Source: Paenibacillus sp. J2TS4 (lineage in GTDB: Bacteria > Bacillota > Bacilli > Paenibacillales > NBRC-103111). Taken from it: a DNA stretch of 64,000 bases. Position 1 is the stretch's first letter; the number at the start of each line of letters is the position of its first letter. Positions 25,714 to 35,413 of this stretch are shown piece by piece. The notes beneath the pieces are model-generated. The model did no database searches. It was not told the origin of the DNA and worked only from the letters and a program-made list of their open reading frames with translations. The DNA is taken from positions 372,001 to 436,000 of the forward strand of contig NZ_BOSH01000002.1 in the NCBI RefSeq assembly GCF_018403245.1, read 5' to 3'. A program made the position numbers and the translations under genes.

Positions 25714-27486
25714 GTGAAAATCTTCGGAACGCTGCTTCGGCCGGTCGTCCTGCTGCTGCTTGCCGCTCTTGCTCCCTATACTGCATTAGCCGCTCCGGCG
25801 GCTGCGACCGATATGAGAATGGATGCCGTCCTGTCGGTGGACGTCAGCACGTCCATGAACGAGAGCGACGTCAATAATGTAAGCTATGAAGCGATGAAGA
25901 TGTTCGTCGACATGGCTTCCGTGCAGGGCGACAAAATTGGCATCGTTGCGTATACAGATCAAATCATGCGTGAAAAAGCACTGCTCGAAATCAACTCCGC
26001 TGCGGACAAGGAGAACTTGAAATCATTCATCGATCAACTGTCCCGAGGGCCTTACACCGACATCGCCGTTGGCGTCAGCGAAGCGGTGAAGGTGCTTGAA
26101 TCCGGCACGGAGCAAGGGCACGTCCCGCTCATCGTGCTGCTGACCGACGGCAACAACTCGCTCGGTGCCGGCAAGACGCAGCAGCAATCGGACGAAATGC
26201 TGGAGGATGCCATTCAGAGAGCCAAAGACAAAGGCATCCCGATCTACACAATCGGTCTCAATGCCGACGGGCAGCTCAACCAAACGGTGCTGGAGCACAT
26301 CTCGGACGAAACAAAGGGCAAATCGTTCGTCACCAGTACGGCGGACAACCTGCCGCAAATTTTGAGCGAAATCTATGCGAGCCATTTCAAGCTGAAGGTT
26401 GTGCCGCTGACCGGCTTCGAGGCGAACGGCCAGTTCCAGGAAGTGGCCGTTAAGATACCGAATGCGAGCGTGCAGGAGGCCAATATTTCGATCATATCGC
26501 CGCACCCGGTGGAGCTCAAGCTGATCGACCCGTCCGGGATGGAGCAGGAGATGCCTTCTGACCGCCTTGTCTATACGGCTTCGAACGCCTACTCACTGTT
26601 GAAAATACTGAGTCCGGTTCAAGGGGACTGGAAACTTCAGGTCAAAGGCGTCCCCCAAGACAAGATTAACATCAATTTGATTTACAATTACGATCTGCAA
26701 TTGATCATGGAGCCTTTGGCAAGCAACACGTTGAATCCGGGTGAAGAGGTAGCGGTCAAAGCGTACTTGGAATCGAACGGCCAGAAGACGGACGACGTGG
26801 ATTTGTACAACAATCTGAAGGCTACCCTGCTGGTGACGGATCTGGATACGAATCAGACCGAGGAGAAGCCGCTAACGGCAGACGTGCAAGGCATTGCGGG
26901 CAGCTTTAAGGTAGCGGAGCCGCATGACTACGAGATTAAAGTGCAGGTGGAGGATGCTAACTTCCTGCGCGAGACACAGCCGGTGAAGATTACGGCTAAG
27001 CCGACGGGGGGCACACCCGAGCCCGGGCCGCAAGCGGATGCCGCCGCCCCGGCGGGCGGTCTAAGCATGGGCGTCTGGGCAGCGATCATCGCAGGAGTGC
27101 TCGTGCTTGCGGGAATTGCAGCATACGCGCTGTCGGCCTACCGCAAAGCGAATAAAGGGTTTGTCGGGCAGCTTGTGATCGAAGTGAAGGACGAAGATAC
27201 CGGGGAACGAACGAACCCGCAATACCGCAAGCTGCACGCGTTTAAAGGCAAAGTGACGCTGCACCAGCTGCTCCAGCTCGCACCCGAATTCGCCGAGACG
27301 AGAGAGATCGTCTTCCGTCCCGGTCCCAACGATACTCTAGTGCTGCACAATGCTGGCTCTTGCGTGATCGAGAAAGGCGGACGCGTGTTCGATGCCGGCC
27401 AAGGCAAAGAAATTCGCGGCAACGACCGCATCAGAATTTCGCTTCAAAACGTCAATAAATCGATAGGCCTGGAATACTTGAAGTAA
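25714..27486 (+). CDS. secreted, membrane-anchored VWA domain protein (first gene of the VWA/tubulin-like operon)
   Basis: 590-aa protein that shows its VWA domain to the outside. I start at GTG 25714, 9 nt after GGAGGG; this gives a textbook signal peptide ending near ALA-APAA. The VWA domain follows at about residues 40-220, with a complete MIDAS metal site: DVSTS, then YTDIAVG, then LLTDGNN. Beta-rich Ig-like regions occupy about 220-430. A Pro/Ala linker leads to one membrane helix near residue 450-470 (GVWAAIIAGVLVLAGIAAYAL), and a cytoplasmic tail of about 120 residues with an FHA- or ubiquitin-like length ends the chain. It could bind an outside ligand and signal to the cytoplasmic partners. 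Confidence 0.88.
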   Translation: MKIFGTLLRPVVLLLLAALAPYTALAAPAAATDMRMDAVLSVDVSTSMNESDVNNVSYEAMKMFVDMASVQGDKIGIVAYTDQIMREKALLEINSAADKENLKSFIDQLSRGPYTDIAVGVSEAVKVLESGTEQGHVPLIVLLTDGNNSLGAGKTQQQSDEMLEDAIQRAKDKGIPIYTIGLNADGQLNQTVLEHISDETKGKSFVTSTADNLPQILSEIYASHFKLKVVPLTGFEANGQFQEVAVKIPNASVQEANISIISPHPVELKLIDPSGMEQEMPSDRLVYTASNAYSLLKILSPVQGDWKLQVKGVPQDKININLIYNYDLQLIMEPLASNTLNPGEEVAVKAYLESNGQKTDDVDLYNNLKATLLVTDLDTNQTEEKPLTADVQGIAGSFKVAEPHDYEIKVQVEDANFLRETQPVKITAKPTGGTPEPGPQADAAAPAGGLSMGVWAAIIAGVLVLAGIAAYALSAYRKANKGFVGQLVIEVKDEDTGERTNPQYRKLHAFKGKVTLHQLLQLAPEFAETREIVFRPGPNDTLVLHNAGSCVIEKGGRVFDAGQGKEIRGNDRIRISLQNVNKSIGLEYLK

Positions 27487-27546
27487 GTCCGACCAACGTT
27501 ATACCATACAAAGAAAGGCAAAGGAATGCAGAGGAGGAGTCCGGAC

Positions 27547-30500
27547 ATGAAAGCAGTAGTCAGAGAACATATACAGCAATTGGACGTGTCGTTGGGCGGC
27601 GGCATAGTCAGCGAGAAAATCCGTGTCGATACGATCGACAACCCGATGCTGGTGATCGGTCTCGGCGGAACGGGAATTGATGCGCTGCTGCGGCTCAAAT
27701 ATCAGGTGAACCGGCGGTTCAAGCTGCCAGAGGATCCATTTACCAAGAAAAAACGCGAGAAGCCCGCCAACATCGAGTTCCTCGCCTTCGAAACGAACGA
27801 GCACGACCGCAACAAACGGTATAAGGGGATCGGACTCGATCCGATGACCGAATTCGTGCTGCTGTCGAACGCCGAAATTGGCAGCGTACTGCAGAACCGC
27901 AGCCTTCTCGAGCCGTATATCAAGGAATGGCTGTCGCCGGAACTGACGATAACCGATGGCATAAGCGGCGCCTCCGGCGTGCGGCAGGCGGGACGGCTGC
28001 TGCTCTTCACCAAGATCGTGCAGGTCGTTCAGACGATCGAGCGCAAGATCAAGACGCTGTCGGTAGGAACGAATAAGAAGCTGATGGTCTTCCTTCTGAC
28101 GGGCGTTTCCGGAGGGACGGGGAGCGGCTGCTTCCTCGATATCGCGTATATCGTGCGCGGCATTCTGGAGCGGGATTACGGCTCGGCTGGCGTCGATAAG
28201 GTAAGCATTCTCGGCTACTTGTTCACACCCGACGTCAACTTGGCGAACAAGAGCCTGACCGAGCATTCGCGCGAATATATCAAGAAGAACGGCTATGCTG
28301 CGCTCAAAGAGCTCGATTACTGGATGAACGTAGACGAGCGGGGCGAACGGTTCAAGCAGCAGTACGCCAACATTCTCGCGGTGAATTCGCCGATGCCGCC
28401 GTTCAATCTGGCCCATCTTATCTCGGCGACTAACCTGGAAGGCAAGCTGCTTGAGAACGCCTATGATTACTGCATGAACGTGACAGCGGAGAACATCACG
28501 AACTTTATGGCCAGCGAGCAGAAGCAATCCGGCGAAGAATTCGCCATCCACGATTATATCAGCAACATCCGCACCAACATCAACCAGATGCCCAAGACTT
28601 ATGCGGCCAACTACCAATACAACATTCTCGGCGCATCGTCCGCCGTTCTGCCGATTGAGGAAATGACGACTTATCTTGCGTATAAGGTGTTTCAGCGCAT
28701 GGCCTCCATGTTCGAGGCGGGTCCGGCACAGGAGGACGTCGAGAAGCTGGCTCACAAGCTCGGACTCGATCCGGATTCGATTCACCGCGAATTCGACAAG
28801 CACGTGCCGGAGCCGCTGCCCGGCTACCAGAACAGCGAGCGGCTCAACTACAACAATGTGGTCAAGCAGCAAGTCGTACATATCGACACGGAGCTGGAGC
28901 AGAGCTACCTGTCCCGTGCACGGGAGGAATACATCAAGTGCCGCAGGCAGCTGCCAGGCCAGATCAAAGAAGCGTTCGCCGAGCAGATGGGCAAGATGTT
29001 CCGGCATCCGGAACAAGGGCCTTTCTACGTGTCGCGGATCATTTTGCAGGATAAAGGGTTCTGCCTGCTGAAGCTGATTTCGTCGTACATCGAGTCGCTC
29101 AAGGAGAACTTGTACCGCATTCCCCGCGACATTGATGCGGCCCAAGAAACCGCAATACAGAAGCTGTCGGAAGCGAAGAGCGCGTTCATCTCCAAGGACC
29201 GCAAGAAAGATGCGTACATCGAAGCGAAAATCCAGGAGTACTTGCTGCAAGCCGACCGTGAACGGATGGAGCAGATGATCGAGTTCTACGAAGATTTATA
29301 CACACTGATCAACAACGACAACTCGCGTATTTATCAAGTATTCACTGAGTTATTGGGCGAGCTGAACAAAATTTTCGACAAAAACGGAAATATTCTTATC
29401 AATGGCGAAGAGGAAATCGACCATAAAGGAAACCGCACGTACTACTGGAACATCGTGAGCGTGCCGGACATGGCCCGCATGATCAGCGATGTCGCGGATG
29501 AGAAGAATGTGACCGAATTGATCCGCGACTTCACTCAGGAGCTTCTGGAGAAGTCGAACCAATGGATCAAGGAGCAGGAAGTGGATGTCGTGAACTCGAT
29601 TTCCGAGTTTTTGACCCACCAGTTCAGCGATCTGATTACGAAATCGATGGAAGATTTTCTCGTTATCAAATACGGCCACGAAGACTCGATCGAGAAGCTC
29701 GTCGAGCAGAAGATCGCCGGCCGTTTGTACGAGGAGGCGAAACCGGTATTTCATCTGACCAACAGTTCGGGACATTTCAATTTCCCGTCCTGGGGCTTCG
29801 TCTCCGTGCCGGTGAAGGCGCCGAACATCTTCAAAGGAATCCGCAATTTTCAGGACAACGCCATTGCCAACTCCCGCTTTACGATCAAGGAGAGCGAAGT
29901 GAAGAACCGTGTGTTCTGGCTGAATACCCAGAACGGTATTCCGCTGTTTCTGTATACCCCGCTTAAAGTATACGAAGAGAGCTACGAACGCACGATTCTT
30001 GAGCCGGAAGGCGTGGGACGCCATCTCGTCCAGACCGACAAAACGAACTGGACGTACCTGCCGTCTCCCATCCCGGAGAAATCGTGGGGCGAGACGTACT
30101 TGAATCCACGGGTGCAAAGCTACAACACTCAAGTCCGCAGTATGTTCGAGCAAGCGGTGGAACGGCGCATCATCCGGGAGAAGTCGGCCGATCACGGCAC
30201 GATGGCCCGATACGAATGCGTGTTTACGAAGCCGTTCGACTTGGAGCGAAAGCTGGAAATGTATCCGATGCAGCTCACAGACGCAAGACCGAATCTCGGC
30301 GAGATCAAACGCTGCGTTACGGACTTGAAGAGCCTTATGGAGGGCGGGCTTGAAGCGGACGGCGCCAAAGATATCTTCGGCAGCGTGAACGAGGAACTGG
30401 CAAAAGATAACTTGATCCGTTCCCCGGATCTGCTCGGCCGGGTCCGTGAGGAATTGCGCAAGTACGGCCAGATCGACCGGAAGATTGAAGAATTGGAGCA

Positions 30501-30936
30501 AGTGCTTAGCGCCCATCAGGATGAAGAGAAGTTCGTCCAGCAATTCATCGAAGGAATGTATACCGGCACGATTATCAGGAAAGGCGCGCTTTACGTGTAC
30601 GACCATGACGCGGAGGAAGATCCGTGGGAGCCGTTCGTCAATTTGATGCAGACCGGCAAATTCCCGGAATACGAAATTTACAGTAAAATCCGCGCACTCG
30701 ATGCGAAGCGTCTCGCCCTGCTTCAGCGCAAATCGTCCAAACGCAGCCAGCAGCTTACAGCTTCGGAAGATATCGGCAGCTTGCTGACCAAGCTGGAGGA
30801 GATGGCCGGCGCCTACCAAGATGCCAAATCCGCTCTCGATTACGACCGTGGCGAATATGTGAACGGCGAAGACATGTATCAATTCTACAAGCAAGTGTCG
30901 GGCAAGGTTAATGACATCTTGAGAAGCTTGAAATAA
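27547..30936 (+). CDS. tubulin/FtsZ-like GTPase (Tubulin_2 type)
   Basis: 1129-aa cytoplasmic protein. The first 250 residues have a tubulin-type nucleotide fold: IGLGGTG at about residues 37-43, a following FLAFETN strand, and the tubulin/FtsZ signature SGGTGSG at about 188-194 in VFLLTGVSGGTGSGC. The rest (about 850 residues) is mostly helical and charged, with no membrane segment or known domain that I recognise. It is far longer than FtsZ or TubZ. I start at ATG 27547, 9 nt after GGAGG; ATG 27526 has the ribosome site inside its own coding sequence. Tubulin-like proteins of this sort are linked with VWA proteins in predicted stress/conflict loci. Whether it polymerises is unknown. Confidence 0.82.
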   Translation: MKAVVREHIQQLDVSLGGGIVSEKIRVDTIDNPMLVIGLGGTGIDALLRLKYQVNRRFKLPEDPFTKKKREKPANIEFLAFETNEHDRNKRYKGIGLDPMTEFVLLSNAEIGSVLQNRSLLEPYIKEWLSPELTITDGISGASGVRQAGRLLLFTKIVQVVQTIERKIKTLSVGTNKKLMVFLLTGVSGGTGSGCFLDIAYIVRGILERDYGSAGVDKVSILGYLFTPDVNLANKSLTEHSREYIKKNGYAALKELDYWMNVDERGERFKQQYANILAVNSPMPPFNLAHLISATNLEGKLLENAYDYCMNVTAENITNFMASEQKQSGEEFAIHDYISNIRTNINQMPKTYAANYQYNILGASSAVLPIEEMTTYLAYKVFQRMASMFEAGPAQEDVEKLAHKLGLDPDSIHREFDKHVPEPLPGYQNSERLNYNNVVKQQVVHIDTELEQSYLSRAREEYIKCRRQLPGQIKEAFAEQMGKMFRHPEQGPFYVSRIILQDKGFCLLKLISSYIESLKENLYRIPRDIDAAQETAIQKLSEAKSAFISKDRKKDAYIEAKIQEYLLQADRERMEQMIEFYEDLYTLINNDNSRIYQVFTELLGELNKIFDKNGNILINGEEEIDHKGNRTYYWNIVSVPDMARMISDVADEKNVTELIRDFTQELLEKSNQWIKEQEVDVVNSISEFLTHQFSDLITKSMEDFLVIKYGHEDSIEKLVEQKIAGRLYEEAKPVFHLTNSSGHFNFPSWGFVSVPVKAPNIFKGIRNFQDNAIANSRFTIKESEVKNRVFWLNTQNGIPLFLYTPLKVYEESYERTILEPEGVGRHLVQTDKTNWTYLPSPIPEKSWGETYLNPRVQSYNTQVRSMFEQAVERRIIREKSADHGTMARYECVFTKPFDLERKLEMYPMQLTDARPNLGEIKRCVTDLKSLMEGGLEADGAKDIFGSVNEELAKDNLIRSPDLLGRVREELRKYGQIDRKIEELEQVLSAHQDEEKFVQQFIEGMYTGTIIRKGALYVYDHDAEEDPWEPFVNLMQTGKFPEYEIYSKIRALDAKRLALLQRKSSKRSQQLTASEDIGSLLTKLEEMAGAYQDAKSALDYDRGEYVNGEDMYQFYKQVSGKVNDILRSLK

Positions 30937-30980
30937 GCTTGAAAGCTAGAGGGGCCTTCCGGAAGGAGTGAACGGGAAGC

Positions 30981-33395
30981 ATGAGGGAGCGATTGACGGC
31001 ATTCGCGAGCGCATATGCCGCGGAAGCGGACAGCATGTGGGCAGGCGGGGATGAGCTTCGTAGTTTAAGCCATCCGCTCGTGTTTCTTTTTGTCGGCGAC
31101 CGGTCGGCGGAAACGCTGGATCAAGTATATGAGCTGAACCGAAGGAAGTGGAACAACAGCGCCGGCATCGTGTATTTGCATGTCGGGACGCAAGAGCTCG
31201 CCGCCAAAGACAACGTCTACAATTGGCGGTTGGACGGCGGAAGCGAAGATAGAAGAACGCTGCGCTCCGGGCTGTACCGCCGGTTTTATGACGATGACTC
31301 CAAGCTGCTCGAGCTTAATGTGACGCTTCGGCAGATGAACAGCCGAATATCCGAATTCGGCCGGCTGTATTCGTCGCTGCAGAGGCTGCATATCGCTGTT
31401 GTGACACGCCTGGACGATCCTTGCAACGTATTGGTGCCCGAGCTGACCGTGCTGATGAAGTCGATCTTCGGCGAGAGTTTCCGCTCCGTCGTCGTCGATA
31501 TGTACGGACTTCTGCAGGAGAAGCAGGTGGATGATGAATTTGCGTACACGGCGGCGCTCGGCATAAGCTTCCTGCGCGAGCTGGACGAGGTACAGCGCCG
31601 GGAGTTCCGGCTTGCGGCAGAGCTGCAAGTGACCGGAGACGGCATCAAGCTGCCGGTGGAGCATCGGGACGGACCTTTGTTCGATACCGCCCACCTGATC
31701 GGGGACAAGGACGAACGCGGTCTGTTCACCGGGGACGGCATGCGGTGCTGCAGCGAAATTATTTGCCACTTGAATCTGCTGAAAAACCGCAAAATAAGCG
31801 GAGATCTCGATCCCCGCCACGGTGTGTACAATCATCAGCAGTTTAAACAAAACATAATGCCGCCGGGAGAAGCGGAAGGAATATATGCGTCCGCAGGTTT
31901 CGCCAAGGTGACGCGGCCGAATCAAGCCATTGCTCTGACCGTACTGTATCATATATTCCGGCGGATGCTGCGAAGAATGCAGGACAATGCCGGCATGAAG
32001 CTAGGGGAACTGCTGGAGCGGATCGACCTCGATCCCGCAAGAACGGAGGCGGATGTCCGGACGTTTACCTGCGGGCACAGCCATCCGCTGGAGGCCATGC
32101 ATGGCTTGCTCTACGAGAACGCGGCTTACCATGAGCTGAGGAAGATGACGCTGCGGCAAGCTGAAACCGCCTTGTACTCCGACAATGCCCGGGCGTTCTT
32201 CGATGCAAATGCGGTTCGCCAAGCCGAAGCGGCGCTTGCCGCACATAATGGCGCCGGAAGGCTTGAACAAGCGGTGCGCAGCAAGCTGATCGACAGCGCG
32301 GCGTACGGGTGTTACTGCACGTATGTATGGACATCGGAGCCCGCCCAAAGAACGGGAAAGGAGACTCCAAGCCTCAAGGAGACGGTAAGGGGATGGCGCA
32401 AGGAAGCGGAGAGACAGCTCGAAGACGGGAAGCTCGATCTTGAAGCGCTGTATGAAGAGCGGGTGGACGATCAGGGGTACGCCAAAGGATCGCTGTTCGG
32501 ACTGCTTTCGTCCAAGAGCAGGATCAAGCCGCTCGCCCGCGGGCTGCTCGCCCGGATCTACGGCTTGAAGCTCGAACTGCTGGAGCTGGAGCTGAGGATT
32601 AAGCTGTATCGGGAATACGAACGAAAGCTCGAAGAAGTTCACGACCAGGTGAAACAGGATGTTGAACGGCTCCGCGAGATCGAATCCGTGCTGCACGAGG
32701 CGAGCCGCCGCAGCATATCGGAGATGGAGGACGAGCTTGGGCGCAACATTCACGAATACTACGGGCAAGTCGTGGACCGCATCGCGGATGAGGCGGAAGC
32801 GCGGTACGGGCCTCAGTTCTATTTCGACGAGAGATATATCGGAAACGTGACCCGGCTGCTTGCCGAAGGTGATGGCCAATTGATCGACAGGCTGATCGAA
32901 ACGGCGCGTAAGGAATGGTTCGTCCATCCCTTGTTCCATCAGCCGTTCGAGCAGGAGCTGCTCGAACGGGCTAACGTCACGGTCAGCTACGACAACCGTG
33001 AGGCGCTGACTAAAGAACAGCTGTATCGTGACTTGTACGTGACGCTTGAGAGCGAAGCGGCGATCCGTCTGGATGTGTACGGGTACACGCACAAGCACAG
33101 GTATGAGGAGAAATATTTGTTCGGTGATTTTCACAGCGAATGGATTCAATATGCCTATTCAATCGATCAAGGAAGCCGTACATACAAGCTCGGATGTGTG
33201 CATGAGAAGAAGCAGAGCGGCGTGGAGAAGCTGAATCTGATGGGAGGGTTCCGAATCGCCGATCTCATGTACTACCGGAACGGCTGGCGCTATTACGACA
33301 CCTACGTGCGCAACGGTTACTTGTTTCACGGAAGAGGGTTGGCGGATTCGGCGATTGGGCCGATGCAGGAACAAGAAAGTGGGGAAGACGGATGA
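30981..33395 (+). CDS. large protein of unknown function in the VWA/tubulin-like operon
   Basis: 804-aa soluble protein. I recognise no named domain. The first 60 residues (HPLVFLFVGDRS, then GIVYLHVG) look like alternating strands and helices of a Rossmann-type fold. A long helical part follows, with a likely coiled coil at about residues 520-620 (LLELELRIKLYREYERKLEE, then VKQDVERLREIESVLHEASR). The last 150 residues are beta-rich and aromatic. The stop overlaps the next VWA gene by 4 nt, so the two are made together, and the gene is 44 nt after the tubulin-like gene. Its constant place beside the tubulin-like protein suggests a direct partner. Confidence 0.75.
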   Translation: MRERLTAFASAYAAEADSMWAGGDELRSLSHPLVFLFVGDRSAETLDQVYELNRRKWNNSAGIVYLHVGTQELAAKDNVYNWRLDGGSEDRRTLRSGLYRRFYDDDSKLLELNVTLRQMNSRISEFGRLYSSLQRLHIAVVTRLDDPCNVLVPELTVLMKSIFGESFRSVVVDMYGLLQEKQVDDEFAYTAALGISFLRELDEVQRREFRLAAELQVTGDGIKLPVEHRDGPLFDTAHLIGDKDERGLFTGDGMRCCSEIICHLNLLKNRKISGDLDPRHGVYNHQQFKQNIMPPGEAEGIYASAGFAKVTRPNQAIALTVLYHIFRRMLRRMQDNAGMKLGELLERIDLDPARTEADVRTFTCGHSHPLEAMHGLLYENAAYHELRKMTLRQAETALYSDNARAFFDANAVRQAEAALAAHNGAGRLEQAVRSKLIDSAAYGCYCTYVWTSEPAQRTGKETPSLKETVRGWRKEAERQLEDGKLDLEALYEERVDDQGYAKGSLFGLLSSKSRIKPLARGLLARIYGLKLELLELELRIKLYREYERKLEEVHDQVKQDVERLREIESVLHEASRRSISEMEDELGRNIHEYYGQVVDRIADEAEARYGPQFYFDERYIGNVTRLLAEGDGQLIDRLIETARKEWFVHPLFHQPFEQELLERANVTVSYDNREALTKEQLYRDLYVTLESEAAIRLDVYGYTHKHRYEEKYLFGDFHSEWIQYAYSIDQGSRTYKLGCVHEKKQSGVEKLNLMGGFRIADLMYYRNGWRYYDTYVRNGYLFHGRGLADSAIGPMQEQESGEDG

Positions 33396-34684
33396 AACGG
33401 CGAAAATGGAGCCCTCTGTTGACCGGTTTCAGCTTAACAGGAGGGCTGATCGGTTTTGCTGCGGGCGAAGCGGTACTCAGCCGGTGGGAAGGGATATGGC
33501 ATGAAACGTTGGTGATGGGCGTCTACTTCGGACTGTTTGCGCTGATCGTCGGACTGTGCTGTCTGCTCGCGGAGATCATTGCTCCGGAACTGAACGGCAG
33601 GAACTGGCGCCTGCGTTATGCCGCCGACGGATGGAAGTGGCTTCTTCCTTCTACGCTGCTTCTGCTCTTTGCGTGCGGGGCGCTGTTTCAATGGATTTAC
33701 GGACTTCAATTCAGTCACAGGACGGCGCTTCCGCAGGATTACGTGCTCGTGATGGACACGTCCGAGAGCATGAAGGAGACCGACCCGGACGAGCAAAGCC
33801 TGGAGGCCGCCAAATCGCTGATCGGGCGGATGGATAAAAATATGCGCGCAGGGATCCTGACGTTCAACGAGAACGTTGCCTGGGTGCAGAAGCTTACAGA
33901 GCTCAAAAATAATGCAGCCAAAAGCGAAGTCATGGCGCAGTTGGACGCAGTCGCATCCCCGATCGGAGGGACGGACATCGGGCTGGCCTTGACCGAGGCG
34001 ATCGGGCATATGACCGAAGAGAAGCTTCCGGGTCGCAAAGGCGCGGTCATTCTTATCTCCGACGGCTACAGCGAAATGGACTTCGATAACGTGACGGCCC
34101 CTTACAAGCAGGAGGGGATTATTATCCACACGATCGGAATCGGACAGCCGAACGAGCAGGGCAGCCGGCTGCTTGCGCGCATTGCCGAAGCGACCGGGGG
34201 GACCTATCAGGACGTTAAGCAGGCCGAGCTCATCTCGGATGCGTTCCAGAACATCGACGTATCCGGCCATCGCTATCATTTGATGGGCGAACGAACGGGG
34301 CCAGCGGCGGCCAGCGGCTATTACGCGGTGCTGCGCGTTGTGATGATCATGCTGATCGGCGCACTGCTGGGATTATCGCTCGGCATCATATTCGACAACC
34401 GCTATTTGGCCCGAAGCTTTGCGTTGGGCGGCGCCGTGGCCGGCGTTCTGGCCGGTCTGATTCTCGAATTCGGCCTGTCCTCCAATCATCCGGTCTTCGT
34501 CCGCGGAGTGGCGGATCTCCTACTGGCGGTGGTGCTGTCGCTGTCCACCTTCCTATTTGCCGTTCGCGAAGGAAACACGGTGACGGTGATGCGCCGCAAG
34601 AGCGCCCGGGAATATTACGGCCGGCCGGAAGGAGAACGCAACCGCTTCGGCGACAACAGCAAGGCGGGCAGACGGTTCCGATAA
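33392..34684 (+). CDS. polytopic membrane VWA domain protein
   Basis: 430-aa protein. Three amino-terminal membrane helices (residues about 8-30, 40-62, 88-106) precede a VWA domain at about residues 110-290 with an intact MIDAS: DTSES, then GGTDIG, then ISDGYS. Three further helices follow (VVMIMLIGALLGLSLGIIF, ALGGAVAGVLAGLILEFGL, VADLLLAVVLSLSTFLFAV), and a basic cytoplasmic tail. The gene starts inside the end of the previous one (ATGA overlap). By the positive-inside rule the VWA domain is probably outside, like that of the first gene, but this should be treated as open. Confidence 0.85.
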   Translation: MKRRKWSPLLTGFSLTGGLIGFAAGEAVLSRWEGIWHETLVMGVYFGLFALIVGLCCLLAEIIAPELNGRNWRLRYAADGWKWLLPSTLLLLFACGALFQWIYGLQFSHRTALPQDYVLVMDTSESMKETDPDEQSLEAAKSLIGRMDKNMRAGILTFNENVAWVQKLTELKNNAAKSEVMAQLDAVASPIGGTDIGLALTEAIGHMTEEKLPGRKGAVILISDGYSEMDFDNVTAPYKQEGIIIHTIGIGQPNEQGSRLLARIAEATGGTYQDVKQAELISDAFQNIDVSGHRYHLMGERTGPAAASGYYAVLRVVMIMLIGALLGLSLGIIFDNRYLARSFALGGAVAGVLAGLILEFGLSSNHPVFVRGVADLLLAVVLSLSTFLFAVREGNTVTVMRRKSAREYYGRPEGERNRFGDNSKAGRRFR

Positions 34685-34705
34685 CAGGGGAACGGAGGTT
34701 GGCAG

Positions 34706-35350
34706 ATGATGCAATGGAGCGAACCAGACGAACGATATCGAATTACAAATGCGGCTGCCCGGTTCGAGCAGGGGGAGGGAGAATGCATCCTTACCTGGAA
34801 CTGGCCGCAAGACGTGAACTACGTATACATTTACAGCTTCGAGGATGGAGCGGGGCTGTCTCCGGACCGGGTGGACCCGCGGCAGTTGAAGCTGTTCACC
34901 CGTGAGGAATATAAGGTTAAGTCCGGTTACCGGATGCGTGTCGATTTTACGGGACCGCACTATTACCGGATTTTCCCTTGCGTGACGAGGGAAGGCGGCC
35001 TGACTGTGCTGATGCAGCTGGACAGCAGCAATCTGGCGCGCGTCAGCGGAGGGCGGGCCAAGATCCGATATTCTATTAAATACGGCAATCCGTGGTTCGG
35101 CAAGTATAAGTCGGTGCGGATTCGCCTGTTCTGCGAAATTCCGGTGCCCAGGGAGGCGCTGTGTTACGTTAAAAAAGAAGGCGCGGCTCCTCGCAACAAG
35201 GAGGACGGGACCGTCTATCCGTTCATGAATGATTTTCCGCCGGGACGTACCGAGCTGCCGCCTATCGAAGTAGGCCGCAGCGAATACATCCGCTTGTTTT
35301 TCAGCGACGGACCGGCTTTCGGCGAACGGTTCGAATTACTTCAGGAATAA
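34706..35350 (+). CDS. small beta-rich protein of unknown function
   Basis: 214-aa cytoplasmic-looking protein with short alternating strands rich in Tyr, Phe and Arg (VNYVYIYSFEDG, HYYRIFPCVTREGG, IRYSIKYGNPWFGKYKSVRIRLF). It has no signal peptide and no membrane helix. The pattern suggests one or two beta-sandwich (fibronectin- or Ig-like) domains, without a known catalytic motif. The first of two ATG codons lies 7 nt behind GGAGG. It is 21 nt after the VWA gene and 63 nt before the GTPase gene, so it belongs to the same operon. Function unknown; an adaptor role is a guess. Confidence 0.7.
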   Translation: MMQWSEPDERYRITNAAARFEQGEGECILTWNWPQDVNYVYIYSFEDGAGLSPDRVDPRQLKLFTREEYKVKSGYRMRVDFTGPHYYRIFPCVTREGGLTVLMQLDSSNLARVSGGRAKIRYSIKYGNPWFGKYKSVRIRLFCEIPVPREALCYVKKEGAAPRNKEDGTVYPFMNDFPPGRTELPPIEVGRSEYIRLFFSDGPAFGERFELLQE

Positions 35351-35413
35351 GCTTGACAGCTAAACTTTACAAAGCAGCGCGGTCCTGCAGACCGCCCGAG
35401 GAGGGTTGACATA

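Noticed and set aside
27499..29250. 583-codon minus-strand frame in the tubulin-like gene
   Set aside because: Shadow frame; the plus strand carries the GTPase signatures and a strong ribosome site.
29350..30894. 514-codon minus-strand frame in the tubulin-like gene
   Set aside because: Same reason: antisense shadow without a ribosome site or recognisable domain.
32001..33149. 382-codon minus-strand frame opposite the 804-aa gene
   Set aside because: Antisense shadow; composition rich in Arg, His and Val, no motif.
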